The notes beneath the pieces were generated by a model, which made no database searches, was not told the DNA's origin, and was given only the letters and a program-made list of their open reading frames with translations. A stretch of 64,000 nucleotides of DNA from Streptomyces sp. A0642 (GTDB lineage Bacteria > Actinomycetota > Actinomycetes > Streptomycetales > Streptomycetaceae). Made by a program: the position numbers and the translations under genes. Below, piece after piece: positions 1-9,566 of this stretch. The stretch covers positions 372,001 to 436,000 of the forward strand of contig NZ_SSBL01000001.1 of assembly GCF_004795105.1 (NCBI RefSeq), in the 5' to 3' direction. Within the stretch, counting starts at the first letter, position 1. Each line of letters starts with the position of its first letter.

Positions 1-846
1 GCGGGCGCGGTGCAGGGCTTCTTCATCGCCTATCTCGGCATACCGTCGTTCATCGTGACCCTCGCGGGCATGCTGCTCTTCCGCGGTCTGACGGAGATCT
101 TCCTGAAGGGCCAGACCCTCGGCCCCTTCCCGAAGGACCTGCAGAAGATCGCCAACGGCTTCCTGCCCGAGGTCGGCCCGAACACCAACTACCACAACCT
201 CACCCTCCTGCTGGGCTTCGCTCTGATCGCCTTCGTGGTGCTCCAGGAGCTCCGTGACCGCAAGCGGCAGCAGGAGTTCGCCCTCGACGTCCTGCCGGGC
301 AGGATGTTCGCGCTCAAGCTGATCGCCCTGATCTCGGCCGTCCTCGTCGTCACGCTGCTGCTCGCCAGCTACAAGGGCGCCCCGGTCGTGCTCCTGATCC
401 TCGGCGTGCTGGTCGTCGGGTTCGGCTACCTGATGCGCAACGCGATCATCGGCCGCCACATCTACGCCATCGGCGGCAACCTGCCCGCGGCCAAGCTGTC
501 GGGTGTGAAGGACAAGAAGGTCACCTTCCTGGTCTTCCTGAACATGGGCATGCTGGCGGCCCTGGCGGGCCTGGTCTTCGCCGCCCGCTTCAACGCCGCG
601 TCGCCCAAGGCGGGCCTCAACTTCGAACTGGAGGCCATCGCGGCGTCGTTCATCGGCGGCGCGTCGATGAGCGGCGGCGTCGGCACGGTCCTCGGCGCGA
701 TCATCGGTGGTCTCGTCCTCGGTGTGCTGAACAACGGCATGAACCTCGTCGGCATCGGAACCGACTACCAGCAGGTCATCAAGGGCGCGGTACTGCTGGC
801 CGCGGTCGGCTTCGACGTCTGGAACAAGCGCAAGGTCGGCTCGTAG
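1..846 (+). CDS. mmsB: Sugar ABC transporter permease, MmsB/XylH type (5' end outside window)
   Basis: Membrane permease of a monosaccharide ABC importer (RbsC/XylH/MmsB family), probably for pentose or galactose-type sugars. The frame is open from base 1, so the start lies upstream; about 281 residues are visible. Several hydrophobic segments are seen, and the C-terminal part has the family block EAIAASFIGGASMSGGVGT followed by a Gly-rich membrane helix and YQQVIKGAVLLAA. The hydrophilic insert with ELRDRKRQQEFALDVLP is typical of the MmsB/GguB branch, and this guides the symbol. The binding protein and ATPase should lie to the left. The arabinofuranosidases just downstream make L-arabinose a sensible substrate, but that is inference. 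XylH is the main alternative. Confidence 0.85.
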   Translation, partial: AGAVQGFFIAYLGIPSFIVTLAGMLLFRGLTEIFLKGQTLGPFPKDLQKIANGFLPEVGPNTNYHNLTLLLGFALIAFVVLQELRDRKRQQEFALDVLPGRMFALKLIALISAVLVVTLLLASYKGAPVVLLILGVLVVGFGYLMRNAIIGRHIYAIGGNLPAAKLSGVKDKKVTFLVFLNMGMLAALAGLVFAARFNAASPKAGLNFELEAIAASFIGGASMSGGVGTVLGAIIGGLVLGVLNNGMNLVGIGTDYQQVIKGAVLLAAVGFDVWNKRKVGS

Positions 847-893
847 GAGCCGTGCACGCCGGCTCGACGGGCTGAAGCCCGCCCGTCCATCCG

Positions 894-926
894 TATGGCG
901 CCCTCCCCGCCGGGGAGGGCGCCATA
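894..926 (+). terminator. Perfect 16-bp hairpin after the permease gene
   Basis: Arms 894-909 and 911-926 are exact reverse complements, rich in G and C, 47 bases after the permease stop. There is no clear T-run, as is common for actinobacterial terminators. It separates the sugar permease from the next gene, which has its own ribosome binding site. Confidence 0.75.
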
Positions 927-1017
927 CGTCACGCCAGGGGGGAACGCTCCCGCCCGCGCCGTCAGGACGACCGGGTACAGTGCCCGCCGGCAGTCCCGTT
1001 ACTCCAGGAGGGCAAGC

Positions 1018-2244
1018 GTGACCGACACCAGCGAGGCCCGGTCCGCGGACGGTGCGGCTCCGGCCGATGGGCAGAGCCGACTGCGCCGCCTGATGCGCTA
1101 CATCCCGTTGATCGCCCCCGTCCTGCTGTGGGCCGTGCCCTGCTGGGTGCTGCTGTACGCGGGCCAGCACTGGCCGCTCCCCGCGGCGCTGGGCGGCACC
1201 GCCCTGTCCGTCCTCGGCCTCGTCGTCATGCCGCTCGCGATGACGCGCGGCCACGGGCGGCGGCAACAGGACCGGGCGGCGATCGTCGGCGACACCCTCC
1301 TCGGTGTCGGCTGGGTGCTGTTCACCTGGTCCGTCCTGCTCGGGGTCCTGTTGCGCCTCGCCCTGACCGTGGCCGGCGTCGGCGACGGTCAGGACCGGGC
1401 CCGGATCGTCACGTGGGCGGTCCTCGCCGTGTCCGCCGTGCTGCTCGTCCACGGATATGCCGAGGCCCGGCGGGTGCCACGCGTGCGCCGGCTGGAGGTA
1501 CCCCTGCCCCGGCTGGGAGCGGGACTGGACGGCACCCGCGTCGTGCTCATCACCGACACCCACTACGGCCCGCTCGACCGCGCCCGCTGGTCGGCACGGG
1601 TCTGCGCCGAGGTCAACGCCCTGGAGGCCGACCTGGTCTGCCACACCGGTGACATCGCGGACGGCACGGCGGAACGCCGCCGCGCCCAAGCGGCTCCGCT
1701 CGGCACCGTGCAGGCCACCCGGGCCCGGGTCTACGTCACCGGAAACCACGAGTACTACAGCGAGGCCCAGGGCTGGGTCGACCTGATGGACGAGCTGGGC
1801 TGGAAGCCGCTGCGCAACCGCCATCTGCTGCTCGAACGCGGCGGCGACACCCTGGTGGTCGCCGGCGTGGACGACGTCACCGCCGAGTCCTCGGGCCTCG
1901 CCGGCCACCGCGCCCACCTCGCCGGAGCCCTGGAGGGCGCGGACCCCGGCCTGCCCGTCCTGCTCCTGGCCCACCAGCCCAAGTTCGTCGACCGGGCCGC
2001 CGCGGACGGTGTGGACCTCCAGCTCTCGGGCCACACCCACGGCGGCCAGATCTGGCCCTTCCACCATCTCGTCCGCCTGGACCAGCCCGCCCTCGCCGGC
2101 CTCAGCCGCCACGGCGAACGCACCCTCCTCTACACCAGCCGCGGCACCGGCTTCTGGGGGCCGCCCTTCCGCGTCTTCGCTCCCAGCGAGATCACCCTGC
2201 TCGTGCTCCGCTCCCCGCAGGGATCGTCCGCCCAACCCCGCTGA
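1018..2244 (+). CDS. Membrane-anchored metallophosphoesterase
   Basis: Calcineurin-type phosphoesterase of 408 residues. The N-terminal 150 residues are hydrophobic, with about four likely membrane helices. The catalytic domain then shows all expected metal-ligand motifs in order: ITDTHYG, HTGDIADG, VTGNHEYY, LLAHQP and LSGHTHGGQIWPF. This layout is that of YkuE-like proteins, whose natural substrates are mostly unknown. The GTG at 1018 is chosen because AGGAGG lies 5-10 bases before it; the same frame continues upstream but only through the terminator hairpin. The gene stands alone and converges on the deacetylase gene. Substrate cannot be told from sequence. Confidence 0.85.
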   Translation: MTDTSEARSADGAAPADGQSRLRRLMRYIPLIAPVLLWAVPCWVLLYAGQHWPLPAALGGTALSVLGLVVMPLAMTRGHGRRQQDRAAIVGDTLLGVGWVLFTWSVLLGVLLRLALTVAGVGDGQDRARIVTWAVLAVSAVLLVHGYAEARRVPRVRRLEVPLPRLGAGLDGTRVVLITDTHYGPLDRARWSARVCAEVNALEADLVCHTGDIADGTAERRRAQAAPLGTVQATRARVYVTGNHEYYSEAQGWVDLMDELGWKPLRNRHLLLERGGDTLVVAGVDDVTAESSGLAGHRAHLAGALEGADPGLPVLLLAHQPKFVDRAAADGVDLQLSGHTHGGQIWPFHHLVRLDQPALAGLSRHGERTLLYTSRGTGFWGPPFRVFAPSEITLLVLRSPQGSSAQPR

Positions 2245-2346
2245 GCTGCTGTTCCGCAGGAGGGAGGGCCCGCGCGCGGGCCCAGCGCGTCAGCCGAGCG
2301 AGTGCGTGCGCCGCTCGGTGATGTTCCGGGAGGAGCGTGCCGTCGC

Positions 2347-2417
2347 GACCGGCCGCCGCGGCCCCGCGCGACGGTCCGGGGCCGGTCCGGGGCCCCGGAC
2401 CCGGGCCGCGGCCGGTC
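2347..2417. terminator. Long GC inverted repeat between convergent genes
   Basis: The outer arms GACCGGCC (2347-2354) and GGCCGGTC (2410-2417) match exactly. Inside them further GCGGCCC / GGGCCGC and GGTCCGGGG / CCCCGGACC pairings can form. It lies between the stops of two convergent genes and probably ends transcripts from both sides. Confidence 0.55.
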
Positions 2418-2424
2418 ACTCGGA

Positions 2425-3258
2425 TCAGCGCAGTCCGGCGAAGAGGTCGTTCTCGGGGACGGGGGCGCCGGTGGTGTCCTTGACGCGGAGGAAGGTCTCC
2501 ATGCCCATCAACTCGCCGAACCTCTCCTTGCCCATCTTGAGGAAGAAGATGTTGTCGCCCTGACTGGCGTGCGCCGCCAGGGCGTCGAACTTCTGGCCGC
2601 TGAACGCCTTGGCGTCCACCCACGTGGTGATCTCGTCGTCGGGGAGACCGATCTCGGCCAGCGCGGCGGCCTCGGCAGGGTCCGGCTCGGGCATGTCCTC
2701 ACTGAATTCGTGCATGGTCTCCCCGAACCGCTGCATCAGCGAGCGCGGCATGGTCGTCCAGTACACCTTCGGCGTCAGCTCGGTCATCTCGAGCGCCGCC
2801 ATGGTGATGCGGTGGGCCTGGATGTGGTCGGGGTGGCCGTAGAAACCGTTCTCGTCGTACGTGACGACCACATCGGGCCGGTACTGCCGCATGAGTTCCG
2901 CGAGCCGGGCGGCGCCTTCCGCCACGGGGGTCTGCCAGAAGGACGCGGGGGCGTCATTGCTCGGCCAGCCCATCATTCCGGAGTCGGCGTAGTCCAGCAT
3001 CTCCAGGTCGCTGATGTTCAGCGCTTCGCAGCTCGCCTTGAGTTCCTGACGGCGCATCGAGGCGACGGCCGCGGGATCGTGTCCGGGGTCGCCCGGCTTG
3101 GCGCCTCCCGGTCCGTCACCGCAGCCGCCGTCGGTACAGGTCACGAGGACGGTGCGGATGCCTTCCGCCGCGTACCGCGCGAGCACGCCTCCCGTTCCCG
3201 TGGCCTCGTCGTCGGGGTGGGCGTGCACTGCCATGAGCGTCAAAGGCCGGTCAGTCAT
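2425..3258 (-). CDS. PIG-L family N-acetyl-sugar deacetylase, Mca/MshB-like
   Basis: Zinc-dependent deacetylase of the PIG-L fold, 277 residues, cytoplasmic. The metal site AHPDDE is at residues 13-18, and a second zinc motif, HPDHIQAH, lies in the middle with the preceding VTYDENGFYGH. In actinobacteria such enzymes act on mycothiol or its conjugates (MshB, Mca) or on other N-acetylglucosamine compounds. Conservation is good, but I cannot say which role applies. ATG at 3258 follows an AGAGGAC-type site. A degraded copy of this gene, keeping both ends but missing most of the middle, lies at 41749-42027. Confidence 0.85.
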   Translation of the reverse strand: MTDRPLTLMAVHAHPDDEATGTGGVLARYAAEGIRTVLVTCTDGGCGDGPGGAKPGDPGHDPAAVASMRRQELKASCEALNISDLEMLDYADSGMMGWPSNDAPASFWQTPVAEGAARLAELMRQYRPDVVVTYDENGFYGHPDHIQAHRITMAALEMTELTPKVYWTTMPRSLMQRFGETMHEFSEDMPEPDPAEAAALAEIGLPDDEITTWVDAKAFSGQKFDALAAHASQGDNIFFLKMGKERFGELMGMETFLRVKDTTGAPVPENDLFAGLR

Positions 3259-3428
3259 GAAAAGTCCTCTGCAGTCAGAAACGTCTTGGTCGGGTGCCGG
3301 TGCCGGTTCCCCGGTCGCTACAACCGTGCGGGACGGACCGGCTGTTCCCCGGCGGCCGACCGGTCTTCGGCGGTCGGCGTCCCGAACCGCCCTCCGCCCC
3401 GGTCCGGGAGCCTGAAACCGGTCTCAAC

Positions 3429-3442
3429 TGTGCGCGCTAACA
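3429..3442. promoter_or_regulatory. LacI-type operator, upstream site
   Basis: TGTGCGCGCTAACA, a near palindrome of the TGTNAGCGCTNACA type bound by LacI-family repressors. It lies 30 bases upstream of a promoter and pairs with a second site at 3572. Inference from pattern; no regulator is encoded beside it. Confidence 0.5.
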
Positions 3443-3472
3443 GGCCGCTCTCCGGAAGTGCTGCGCGAAGCC

Positions 3473-3501
3473 TTGACGGGTCTTTTGGGCTGGCCCATAG
3501 T
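3473..3501 (+). promoter_or_regulatory. Promoter of the first GH43 gene
   Basis: TTGACG (3473-3478), a 17-base gap, then CATAGT (3496-3501): a good vegetative-type promoter. Transcription would start about 3508, leaving a leader of about 275 bases before the GH43 gene. It is bracketed by two LacI-type operators, as expected for substrate-induced or repressed expression. Confidence 0.55.
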
Positions 3502-3571
3502 CATAGCCATCGCTCACCACCCACCCTCCCACCCATGGAGGGTGACTCCGCATGGGTGATCGACCTCTGAA

Positions 3572-3587
3572 TTGTTAGCGCTCACAA
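3572..3587. promoter_or_regulatory. LacI-type operator, downstream site
   Basis: TTGTTAGCGCTCACAA, a palindrome broken at one pair, centred on AGCGCT. It sits about 70 bases inside the predicted transcript. With the site 143 bases upstream it could support repression by DNA looping, about 13.6 helical turns centre to centre. Confidence 0.6.
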
Positions 3588-3783
3588 CAATCATGGGGTG
3601 GTCACCGGAGCTCGTGCCGCGCCCCCGCACGCGCTCTTCAGGCCGCGACGCGATCCTCCCGGCGCCTCCGGGCGAAGCGTGCGGGCGCCGTCCGCCCGTG
3701 TCTTCTCCCGGCCGGCGACAGCGCACATGAGGAAACGCGTCCCCCGTCCCGGCCGTATCGCTTCTTCCCCACTCAAGGAGTAC

Positions 3784-5256
3784 ATGGTGCTGTCCGCGCA
3801 TCGGCAAGGCACGGCGGGACGGGCCCTTCTGCTCGTCCTCGCCCTGATCACCGCCATGGGCATGAACCTGTTCGGACCCGAGGAGGCCCAGGCCGCGCCC
3901 GGGCCCTCCTTCACCAACCCCGTGGTCAGGGAGCCCGACAGCGCCGACCCGACGCTGGTGTACGACAACGGGTTCTACTACTACGTCGCCACCACGTGGT
4001 CCTCGGATGTCGTGATGCGCAAGTCGTCGACCATCGCGGGCCTGCGGAGCGCCCCTGAGCATCTGGTCCACCGGGGCACGGGGACGCAGATGTGGGCGCC
4101 GCACCTGGAGAAGGTCGGCACCCGCTGGTATCTGTACTACTCCGTCGAGCAGTGCTGCGCCGCCCGTCGCACGCATGTCCTGGAGAGCACCGGGCCGGAC
4201 CCGATGGGCTCGTACACCGACCGCGGCATCATCAACCTGCTGCCGGACGACGGATGGGCGATCGACGCGAGCCTGCTGAAGCTCAACGGCGCCCTGTACA
4301 TGACGTTCTCCGCGATCAACCCCGGGGACGGACTTCAGTCGCTCTACATCGCACCCCTGTCCAACCCGTACACCGCCAGTGCGTTCGGGACGCGGATCTC
4401 CGCCCCGACGCTGGCGTGGGAACGCCAGGACGGGGCGGTCAACGAGGGGCCGTTCGCTCTGCAGCGGGGCGGCCGCACCTTCCTCACCTATTCGGCCAGC
4501 CACTGCAACGGCCCGAACTACAAGCTGGGCATGCTGGAGTACCGCGGCGGCAGTCCCCTCGCGGCCGCGTCGTGGACGAAGTTCTCGGACCCGGTCTTCC
4601 AGCGCAACGACGCGGCCGGCGTCTTCGGCCCCGGCCACCACTCGTTCTTCTCCTCCCCCGACGGGACCGAGACCTGGATCGCGTACCACGCGAACTCCTC
4701 GGCGTCCGACGGGTGCGGGACCACACGTACCACCCGGGTGCAGAAGATCTCCTGGAAGGCGGACGGCACCCCCGACCTCGGTGTCCCGGTCTCGACCTCG
4801 ACCGTTCTGCAAGGCCCCTCCGGGGAGACGGGCGGTCCGGGCTCGCCGGTGGCCATCCGCAACCGCCACAGCGGTCTGTGCCTCGACGACTACGACTGGG
4901 CGACCGCGCCGGGCTCGGACGCGCGGCAGTGGACGTGCAACGGCGTCGCCGCCCAGCAGTGGGACCTGACACCGACCGGGGACGGCTACTACCGCATCAG
5001 CAACCGGCACAGCGGCCTCTGCCTCGACGACAAGGACTGGGCGACCGCGCCCGGTTCGGCCGTCCAGCAGTGGACCTGCAACGAGCTGGCGGTCCAGCAG
5101 TGGAAGAGGAACGACGCGGGCGGCGGCTACTTCACCCTGGTCAACCGCCACAGCGGTCTGTGCCTCGACGACTACGGGTGGGCGACCGCGCCCGGGGCCG
5201 AGGTCCGGCAGTGGACCTGCAACAACCTCAACGCCCAGCAATGGGCCATCGCCTAG
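3784..5256 (+). CDS. Secreted GH43 arabinosidase/arabinanase with ricin-type CBM13
   Basis: Secreted glycosidase of 490 residues. A Sec signal peptide (residues 1-37) ends in AQA. The five-bladed GH43 domain shows the likely base Asp in SADPTLVYDNGFYYY, the second Asp in AIDASLLKLNG and the acid Glu in VNEGPFAL. The last 135 residues are three near-identical beta-trefoil repeats, each with HSGLCLDD..WATAPG and QQW, i.e. a ricin-type carbohydrate-binding module. GH43 members cut alpha-L-arabinofuranosyl or beta-xylosyl links; similarity to the next gene favours arabinan or arabinoxylan. ATG 3784 follows CAAGGAG. A promoter and two LacI-type operators lie upstream. There is no shared operon signal with the next gene 148 bases on, but cotranscription is possible. 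Confidence 0.9.
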   Translation: MVLSAHRQGTAGRALLLVLALITAMGMNLFGPEEAQAAPGPSFTNPVVREPDSADPTLVYDNGFYYYVATTWSSDVVMRKSSTIAGLRSAPEHLVHRGTGTQMWAPHLEKVGTRWYLYYSVEQCCAARRTHVLESTGPDPMGSYTDRGIINLLPDDGWAIDASLLKLNGALYMTFSAINPGDGLQSLYIAPLSNPYTASAFGTRISAPTLAWERQDGAVNEGPFALQRGGRTFLTYSASHCNGPNYKLGMLEYRGGSPLAAASWTKFSDPVFQRNDAAGVFGPGHHSFFSSPDGTETWIAYHANSSASDGCGTTRTTRVQKISWKADGTPDLGVPVSTSTVLQGPSGETGGPGSPVAIRNRHSGLCLDDYDWATAPGSDARQWTCNGVAAQQWDLTPTGDGYYRISNRHSGLCLDDKDWATAPGSAVQQWTCNELAVQQWKRNDAGGGYFTLVNRHSGLCLDDYGWATAPGAEVRQWTCNNLNAQQWAIA

Positions 5257-5404
5257 GGCCTTCGTTCGGATCAGGCCGGATCAGTGCCGGGCCCCGTGAG
5301 CCCTGCACGATCCCGACGAAAGGCCCTGGATCCAGGGGCTGGGCCGGCCGGGAGCCCCGGCCCACTCGCTTCTCCACACCGTCGAACCAGAAAGGGAGCG
5401 GTCC

Positions 5405-6865
5405 GTGAGACCTGCACTCAACCGTCGGACAGTCCTCGGCATGATCGCCGGATCGGCCACCGCCGGCCTCAGCGGCGCCTGGGCCGGCACCGCCCGCGCC
5501 GCCGTGCCCGCATCACCCGGAGTGACGTACATGAACACCCTCGCCGAGCAGCGGGCCGATCCTCACATCTGGAAGCACACCGACGGCTTCTACTACTTCA
5601 CCGCGACCGTTCCCTCGTACGACCGGATCGTGCTGCGCCGCGCCACCACGATCCAGGGTCTTTCCTCGGCTGCCGAGACGACCATCTGGACCAAGCACGC
5701 CGCCGGGACGATGGGCGCGCACATCTGGGCCCCCGAAATCCACCACATCGACGGGAAGTGGTACGTCTACTTCGCCGCAGGTGACGTCGGCGACATATGG
5801 AAGATCCGGCCCTACGTGCTGGAGTGCACCGCCGGGAATCCGCTCACCGGCGCCTGGACGGAGAAGGGCCGCATCGCGCTGCCGCTCGACACCTTCTCGC
5901 TGGACGCGACGACCTTCGTCGTCAACGGCACCCGTTACCTCGCCTGGGCGCAGAACGACCCGGCCGTGGGCCCCGGCACCAACATCTACCTCGCGCGGAT
6001 GTCCAGCCCCTGGACCGTCACGGGCAGCCCCGTCATGCTCAGCCGGCCGACCGCCTCGTGGGAGACCGCCGGAGGCCAGACGGTCAACGAGGGCCCCGCC
6101 GTCATCCAGCGGAACGGGAAGGTGTTCATGACCTTCTCGGCCAGTGCCACCGACTCCCATTACTGCATGGGCATGCTGACCGCGCCGGCTTCCGCCAACC
6201 TGCTGAACGCGTCGTCATGGACGAAGAGCGCCGGCCCGGTCTTCGCGAGCAACGCCGCCACCGGCCAGTACGGTCCGGGGCACAACCAGTTCACCGTGTC
6301 CGAGGACGGACGGTCGGACATCCTCGTCTACCACGACCGCAGTTACGAGAACATCGCCGGGGACCCTCTCGCCGATCCCAACCGGCGCACCCGCGTCCAG
6401 AAGATCTACTGGAAGGCCGACGGCACACCCGACTTCGGCATCCCGGTCGCCGACGGACCGACCCCGGTCAGGCTCTCGTCGTACAACTATCCCGACCGCT
6501 TCGTCCGGCACCGGGATTTCCGGGGCCGGATCGATCCGGACGTGGCTCCGCTGGCCGACTCGCAGTTCCGGGTCGTCGCCGGCCTCGCCGGCGGGGGGAC
6601 CGTCTCCCTGGAGTCGGCCGACTTCCCCGGCTACTTCCTGCGCCACAAGAACTATGAGGTGTGGGTGGAGAAGAACGACGGGACGGCGCTGTTCCGCGGC
6701 GACGCCTCCTGGAACGCGCGCGGCGGCCTCGCCGACTCCGCCGGTGTCTCGTACGAGTCGTCCAACGCGCCGGGCCGCTACATCCGTCATTACGACTACC
6801 TGCTGCGGGTGGAGGCGCTCGCCACGGCGACCGACCGGGCGGACGCCACCTTCTCCACCCAGTGA
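5405..6865 (+). CDS. Secreted GH43 exo-alpha-L-arabinofuranosidase with CBM42
   Basis: Secreted, 486 residues. The N-terminus NRRTVLGMIAGSA followed by a hydrophobic run looks like a twin-arginine (Tat) signal, unlike the Sec-type signal of the preceding paralogue. GH43 motifs: RADPHIWKHTDGFYYF (Asp), FSLDATTFVVNG (Asp) and VNEGPAVI (Glu). The C-terminal 130 residues are an AbfB/CBM42 beta-trefoil with three repeats of the FVRH / FLRH / YIRH type that bind arabinofuranose side chains. This order matches known Streptomyces exo-1,5-alpha-L-arabinofuranosidases of GH43 subfamily 26, so release of arabinose from arabinan ends is likely. GTG 5405 is preceded by AAGGGAG. Confidence 0.9.
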   Translation: MRPALNRRTVLGMIAGSATAGLSGAWAGTARAAVPASPGVTYMNTLAEQRADPHIWKHTDGFYYFTATVPSYDRIVLRRATTIQGLSSAAETTIWTKHAAGTMGAHIWAPEIHHIDGKWYVYFAAGDVGDIWKIRPYVLECTAGNPLTGAWTEKGRIALPLDTFSLDATTFVVNGTRYLAWAQNDPAVGPGTNIYLARMSSPWTVTGSPVMLSRPTASWETAGGQTVNEGPAVIQRNGKVFMTFSASATDSHYCMGMLTAPASANLLNASSWTKSAGPVFASNAATGQYGPGHNQFTVSEDGRSDILVYHDRSYENIAGDPLADPNRRTRVQKIYWKADGTPDFGIPVADGPTPVRLSSYNYPDRFVRHRDFRGRIDPDVAPLADSQFRVVAGLAGGGTVSLESADFPGYFLRHKNYEVWVEKNDGTALFRGDASWNARGGLADSAGVSYESSNAPGRYIRHYDYLLRVEALATATDRADATFSTQ

Positions 6866-7187
6866 GCCCCCGCGGCTGCGGTCATGGGCCCGCAGCCGCG
6901 AGCCGGCAGACCCGGGGCGTCTGCTGAAGGTCTCGCCTGCCGGGCATCGCCGGGCGGGCGGGACTTCCACACCCGTCCGAGGGGCCGGCGGCGTCCGGCG
7001 CTCCGGCCTCCTGGCGGTCGGCGGCGTCCGGCGCTGCGCGGGAATGAGGTCGCGATGCTTCGCCACGGACGGGGGCGGGGCCTGGCCGGCCCTTCCCGCG
7101 ACCCCGTCCCTGACTCGGCGCCGCGCGGACGCCGGCTCCGGGAAGCGGGACGGCAGCCGGAAGGGGACGGGGGAGGTGAGGCGTCGC

Positions 7188-7236
7188 CACCTGCGGAAGG
7201 CCGCCCTCGCGGTGCGAGGGCGGCCTTCCGCAGGTG
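7188..7236. terminator. Perfect 23-bp bidirectional terminator hairpin
   Basis: Arms 7188-7210 and 7214-7236 are exact reverse complements with a three-base loop. It lies between the convergent GH43 and GH1 genes. The rest of the 392-base gap (6866-7257) shows no gene that I can support. Confidence 0.85.
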
Positions 7237-7257
7237 CGCAACGGGGTGGGTCTCCGG

Positions 7258-8649
7258 TCAGCTGCCGGTGGCCGTCCGGTGGGCGCGGACGATGTCCGCG
7301 TATCGCCGGCCGCTGGTCTTCACGGTCCGGCGCTGCGTGGCGTAGTCGACGTGGACGAGACCGAAGCGCTTGTCGTAGCCGTAGGCCCACTCGAAGTTGT
7401 CGAGCAGGGACCACGCGTAGTACCCGGCGAGCGGGGCGCCCTTGCGGACGGCGCGGGCGCAGGCCGCGATGTGCTGTTCCAGGTAACGGGTGCGGTCCGG
7501 GTCGTGGACCTCGCCGCCGGGGCCGACGGTGTCGGGGAAGGCCGAGCCGTTCTCGGTGACGTACAGCTTCCGTACGCCGTAGTCCTCGGTGAGCCGGAGC
7601 AGGAAGGACTCCAGGCCGTCGGCGTCGATCTGCCAGTCCATGCCGGTGCGGGGGACGTCGGCGAGGCGTACCTCGCGGGTGTACGGGACCGGTCCCGTCG
7701 GGTCGTCGGCGACGGTGACCGGGAAGTAGTAGTTGAGCCCGTGCCAGTCCAGCGGGGCGGCCATGGTGTCCAGGTCGCCGGGGCGCTCGGGCAGTTCGAC
7801 CCCGTACAGCTCGCGCATGTCGGCGGGGAAGCCGCGGCCGTGGACCGGGTCCAGCCACCAGCGGTTGGTGTGGCCGTCCGCCCGGCGTGCCGCGGCGACG
7901 TCCTCGGGCCGGGTGGAGGCGGCCGCGACGGTGGAGTGGTTGGTGACCAGGCCGATCCGGGCCCCCGGGGCGGCCGCGCGTATGGCCTGGGTGGCGAGCC
8001 CGTGTCCGAGGAGCAGATGGTACGAGGCGCGCACGGCGGCCGTGATGTCGGTCAGGCCCGGGGCCATGCGCCCTTCGAGGTGGCCGATCCAGCCGGAGCA
8101 GAGCGGCTCGTTGAGCGTGGCCCACTGGGTGACACGGTCGCCGAGGCGCTCCGCGACGACGGAGGCGTACACGGCGAGGTGTTCGGCCGTCGCCCGCTCG
8201 GTCCAGCCGCCGTGGCTGTCCTGGACGCGGTCCTGGAGGGCCTGGGGCAGGTCCCAGTGGTACAGGGTGACGGACGGGGTGATGCCGGCGTCGAGCAGTC
8301 CGTCGACGAGTCGGTCGTAGAAGTCGAGACCGGCGGCGTTGACGGGACCGTCGCCGCCGGGGACGACGCGCGGCCAGGCGACGGAGAGCCGGTAGGCGTC
8401 GGTCCCGAAGGACTTCATGAGGGCGATGTCCTCGGGCCAGCGGTGGTAGTGGTCGCAGGCCGTGTCGCCGTGGTCGCCGTTGTCGATCGCGCCGGGGACC
8501 CGGGAGAAGGTGTCCCAGATGGAGGGAGCCCGGCCGTCCTCGGTGACTGCGCCTTCGATCTGGTAGGCGGAGGTCGCCGTGCCCCAGGTGAAGTCGGAGG
8601 GGAATGCCTCCAGGTCGAGCGGGATGTGGGAGCCGTTGGACTCGGACAC
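7258..8649 (-). CDS. GH1 beta-glycosidase (beta-glucosidase type)
   Basis: Cytoplasmic GH1 (beta/alpha)8-barrel enzyme, 463 residues, no signal peptide. It has the acid/base motif [10 protein letters not shown] and the nucleophile motif YVTENGSAF, plus the N-terminal [15 protein letters not shown] block. It is last in the unit lipoprotein-permease-permease-GH1, so it should hydrolyse the disaccharide or oligosaccharide that the transporter brings in (cellobiose or xylobiose are candidates). GTG 8649 is chosen for the AAGAGG site 6 bases before it. An in-frame ATG at 8688, overlapping the permease stop as ATGA, would add 13 residues and is an alternative. Confidence 0.9.
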   Translation of the reverse strand: MSESNGSHIPLDLEAFPSDFTWGTATSAYQIEGAVTEDGRAPSIWDTFSRVPGAIDNGDHGDTACDHYHRWPEDIALMKSFGTDAYRLSVAWPRVVPGGDGPVNAAGLDFYDRLVDGLLDAGITPSVTLYHWDLPQALQDRVQDSHGGWTERATAEHLAVYASVVAERLGDRVTQWATLNEPLCSGWIGHLEGRMAPGLTDITAAVRASYHLLLGHGLATQAIRAAAPGARIGLVTNHSTVAAASTRPEDVAAARRADGHTNRWWLDPVHGRGFPADMRELYGVELPERPGDLDTMAAPLDWHGLNYYFPVTVADDPTGPVPYTREVRLADVPRTGMDWQIDADGLESFLLRLTEDYGVRKLYVTENGSAFPDTVGPGGEVHDPDRTRYLEQHIAACARAVRKGAPLAGYYAWSLLDNFEWAYGYDKRFGLVHVDYATQRRTVKTSGRRYADIVRAHRTATGS

Positions 8650-8684
8650 GGGAAACCTCTTCGTGTGCGGTGCGGAGAAGGGCG

Positions 8685-9566
8685 TCATTTGACGGCGCCG
8701 GCGGTGAGGCCGGTGACGAGGTAGCGCTGGAGGAGGAGGAAGCCGATGACCACCGGGACGCTCACCACGAGGGAGGCGGCCATCACCTGGTTCCAGTAGA
8801 CGTCGTTCTGGGTGGCGTACCCCTGGAGTCCGACGGCGAGGGTGCGGGTGGTGTCGTTGGTCATGACCGAGGCGAAGAGGACTTCGCCCCAGGCGGTCAT
8901 GAAGGAGTAGACGGCGACGGCGATGATGCCCGGTGACGCCGCGGGGACGATGACGCGGATCAGTGCGCTGACCGGCCCGCAGCCGTCGACTTTGGCGGCT
9001 TCGTCGAGCTCGCGCGGGATCGAGTCGAAGTAGCCGGTGAGCATCCAGATGGAGAACGGCAGGGAGAAGGTCAGATAGGTGAGGATCAGTCCTTCCCGGG
9101 AGCCGAACAGGGCGATGCCCGTGGCGTTGCCGATGTTGACGTAGATGAGGAACAACGGCAGCAGGAAGAGGATGCCGGGGAACATCTGCGTCGACAGGAC
9201 CGTCACGGTGAAGACGCGTTTGCCGCGGAAGGAGTAGCGGCTGACGGCGTACGCGGCGGCGATCGCGACGATCACCGACAGCACGGTGGCCGCGCCGGCG
9301 ACGACGATCGAGTTCATGAAGTAGTGGGCGAGGGGGACGGTCTCCCAGATGTCGAAGTACGGGCGGACGGTGATCCGGGAGGGGATCCACTCGAACGTGC
9401 CCGAGACGTCCTCGAGCGGTTTGAGGGAGCTGGAGATCATGACGTACACCGGCAGCAGCACGAACACGGTGAGCACGGTGAGGAAGATCCGGCGGGTCCA
9501 CAGGAAGGAGCCGGGCGCGGTCATCGGGGAGCGGGCGGTCCCGCGCCCGCGTACGTGGCTAGGCAT
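8685..9566 (-). CDS. Sugar ABC transporter permease (MalG type)
   Basis: Inner-membrane permease, 293 residues, about six helices. The EAA loop reads [20 protein letters not shown], which docks with the MsiK-type ATPase shared by many Streptomyces sugar importers. No ATPase gene is present here, which fits that arrangement. It overlaps the upstream permease by 8 bases and the downstream GH1 frame closely, so the four genes form one operon. Confidence 0.9.
   Translation of the reverse strand: MPSHVRGRGTARSPMTAPGSFLWTRRIFLTVLTVFVLLPVYVMISSSLKPLEDVSGTFEWIPSRITVRPYFDIWETVPLAHYFMNSIVVAGAATVLSVIVAIAAAYAVSRYSFRGKRVFTVTVLSTQMFPGILFLLPLFLIYVNIGNATGIALFGSREGLILTYLTFSLPFSIWMLTGYFDSIPRELDEAAKVDGCGPVSALIRVIVPAASPGIIAVAVYSFMTAWGEVLFASVMTNDTTRTLAVGLQGYATQNDVYWNQVMAASLVVSVPVVIGFLLLQRYLVTGLTAGAVK

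Noticed and set aside
462..755. Long minus-strand frame across the permease gene
   Set aside because: It is the mirror frame of a clear membrane protein and has no family motif; GC-rich DNA gives many such frames.
2302..3570. 422-codon plus-strand frame over the deacetylase gene
   Set aside because: The opposite strand encodes AHPDDE and HPDH motifs; the plus-strand reading is low-complexity and unrelated to any family.
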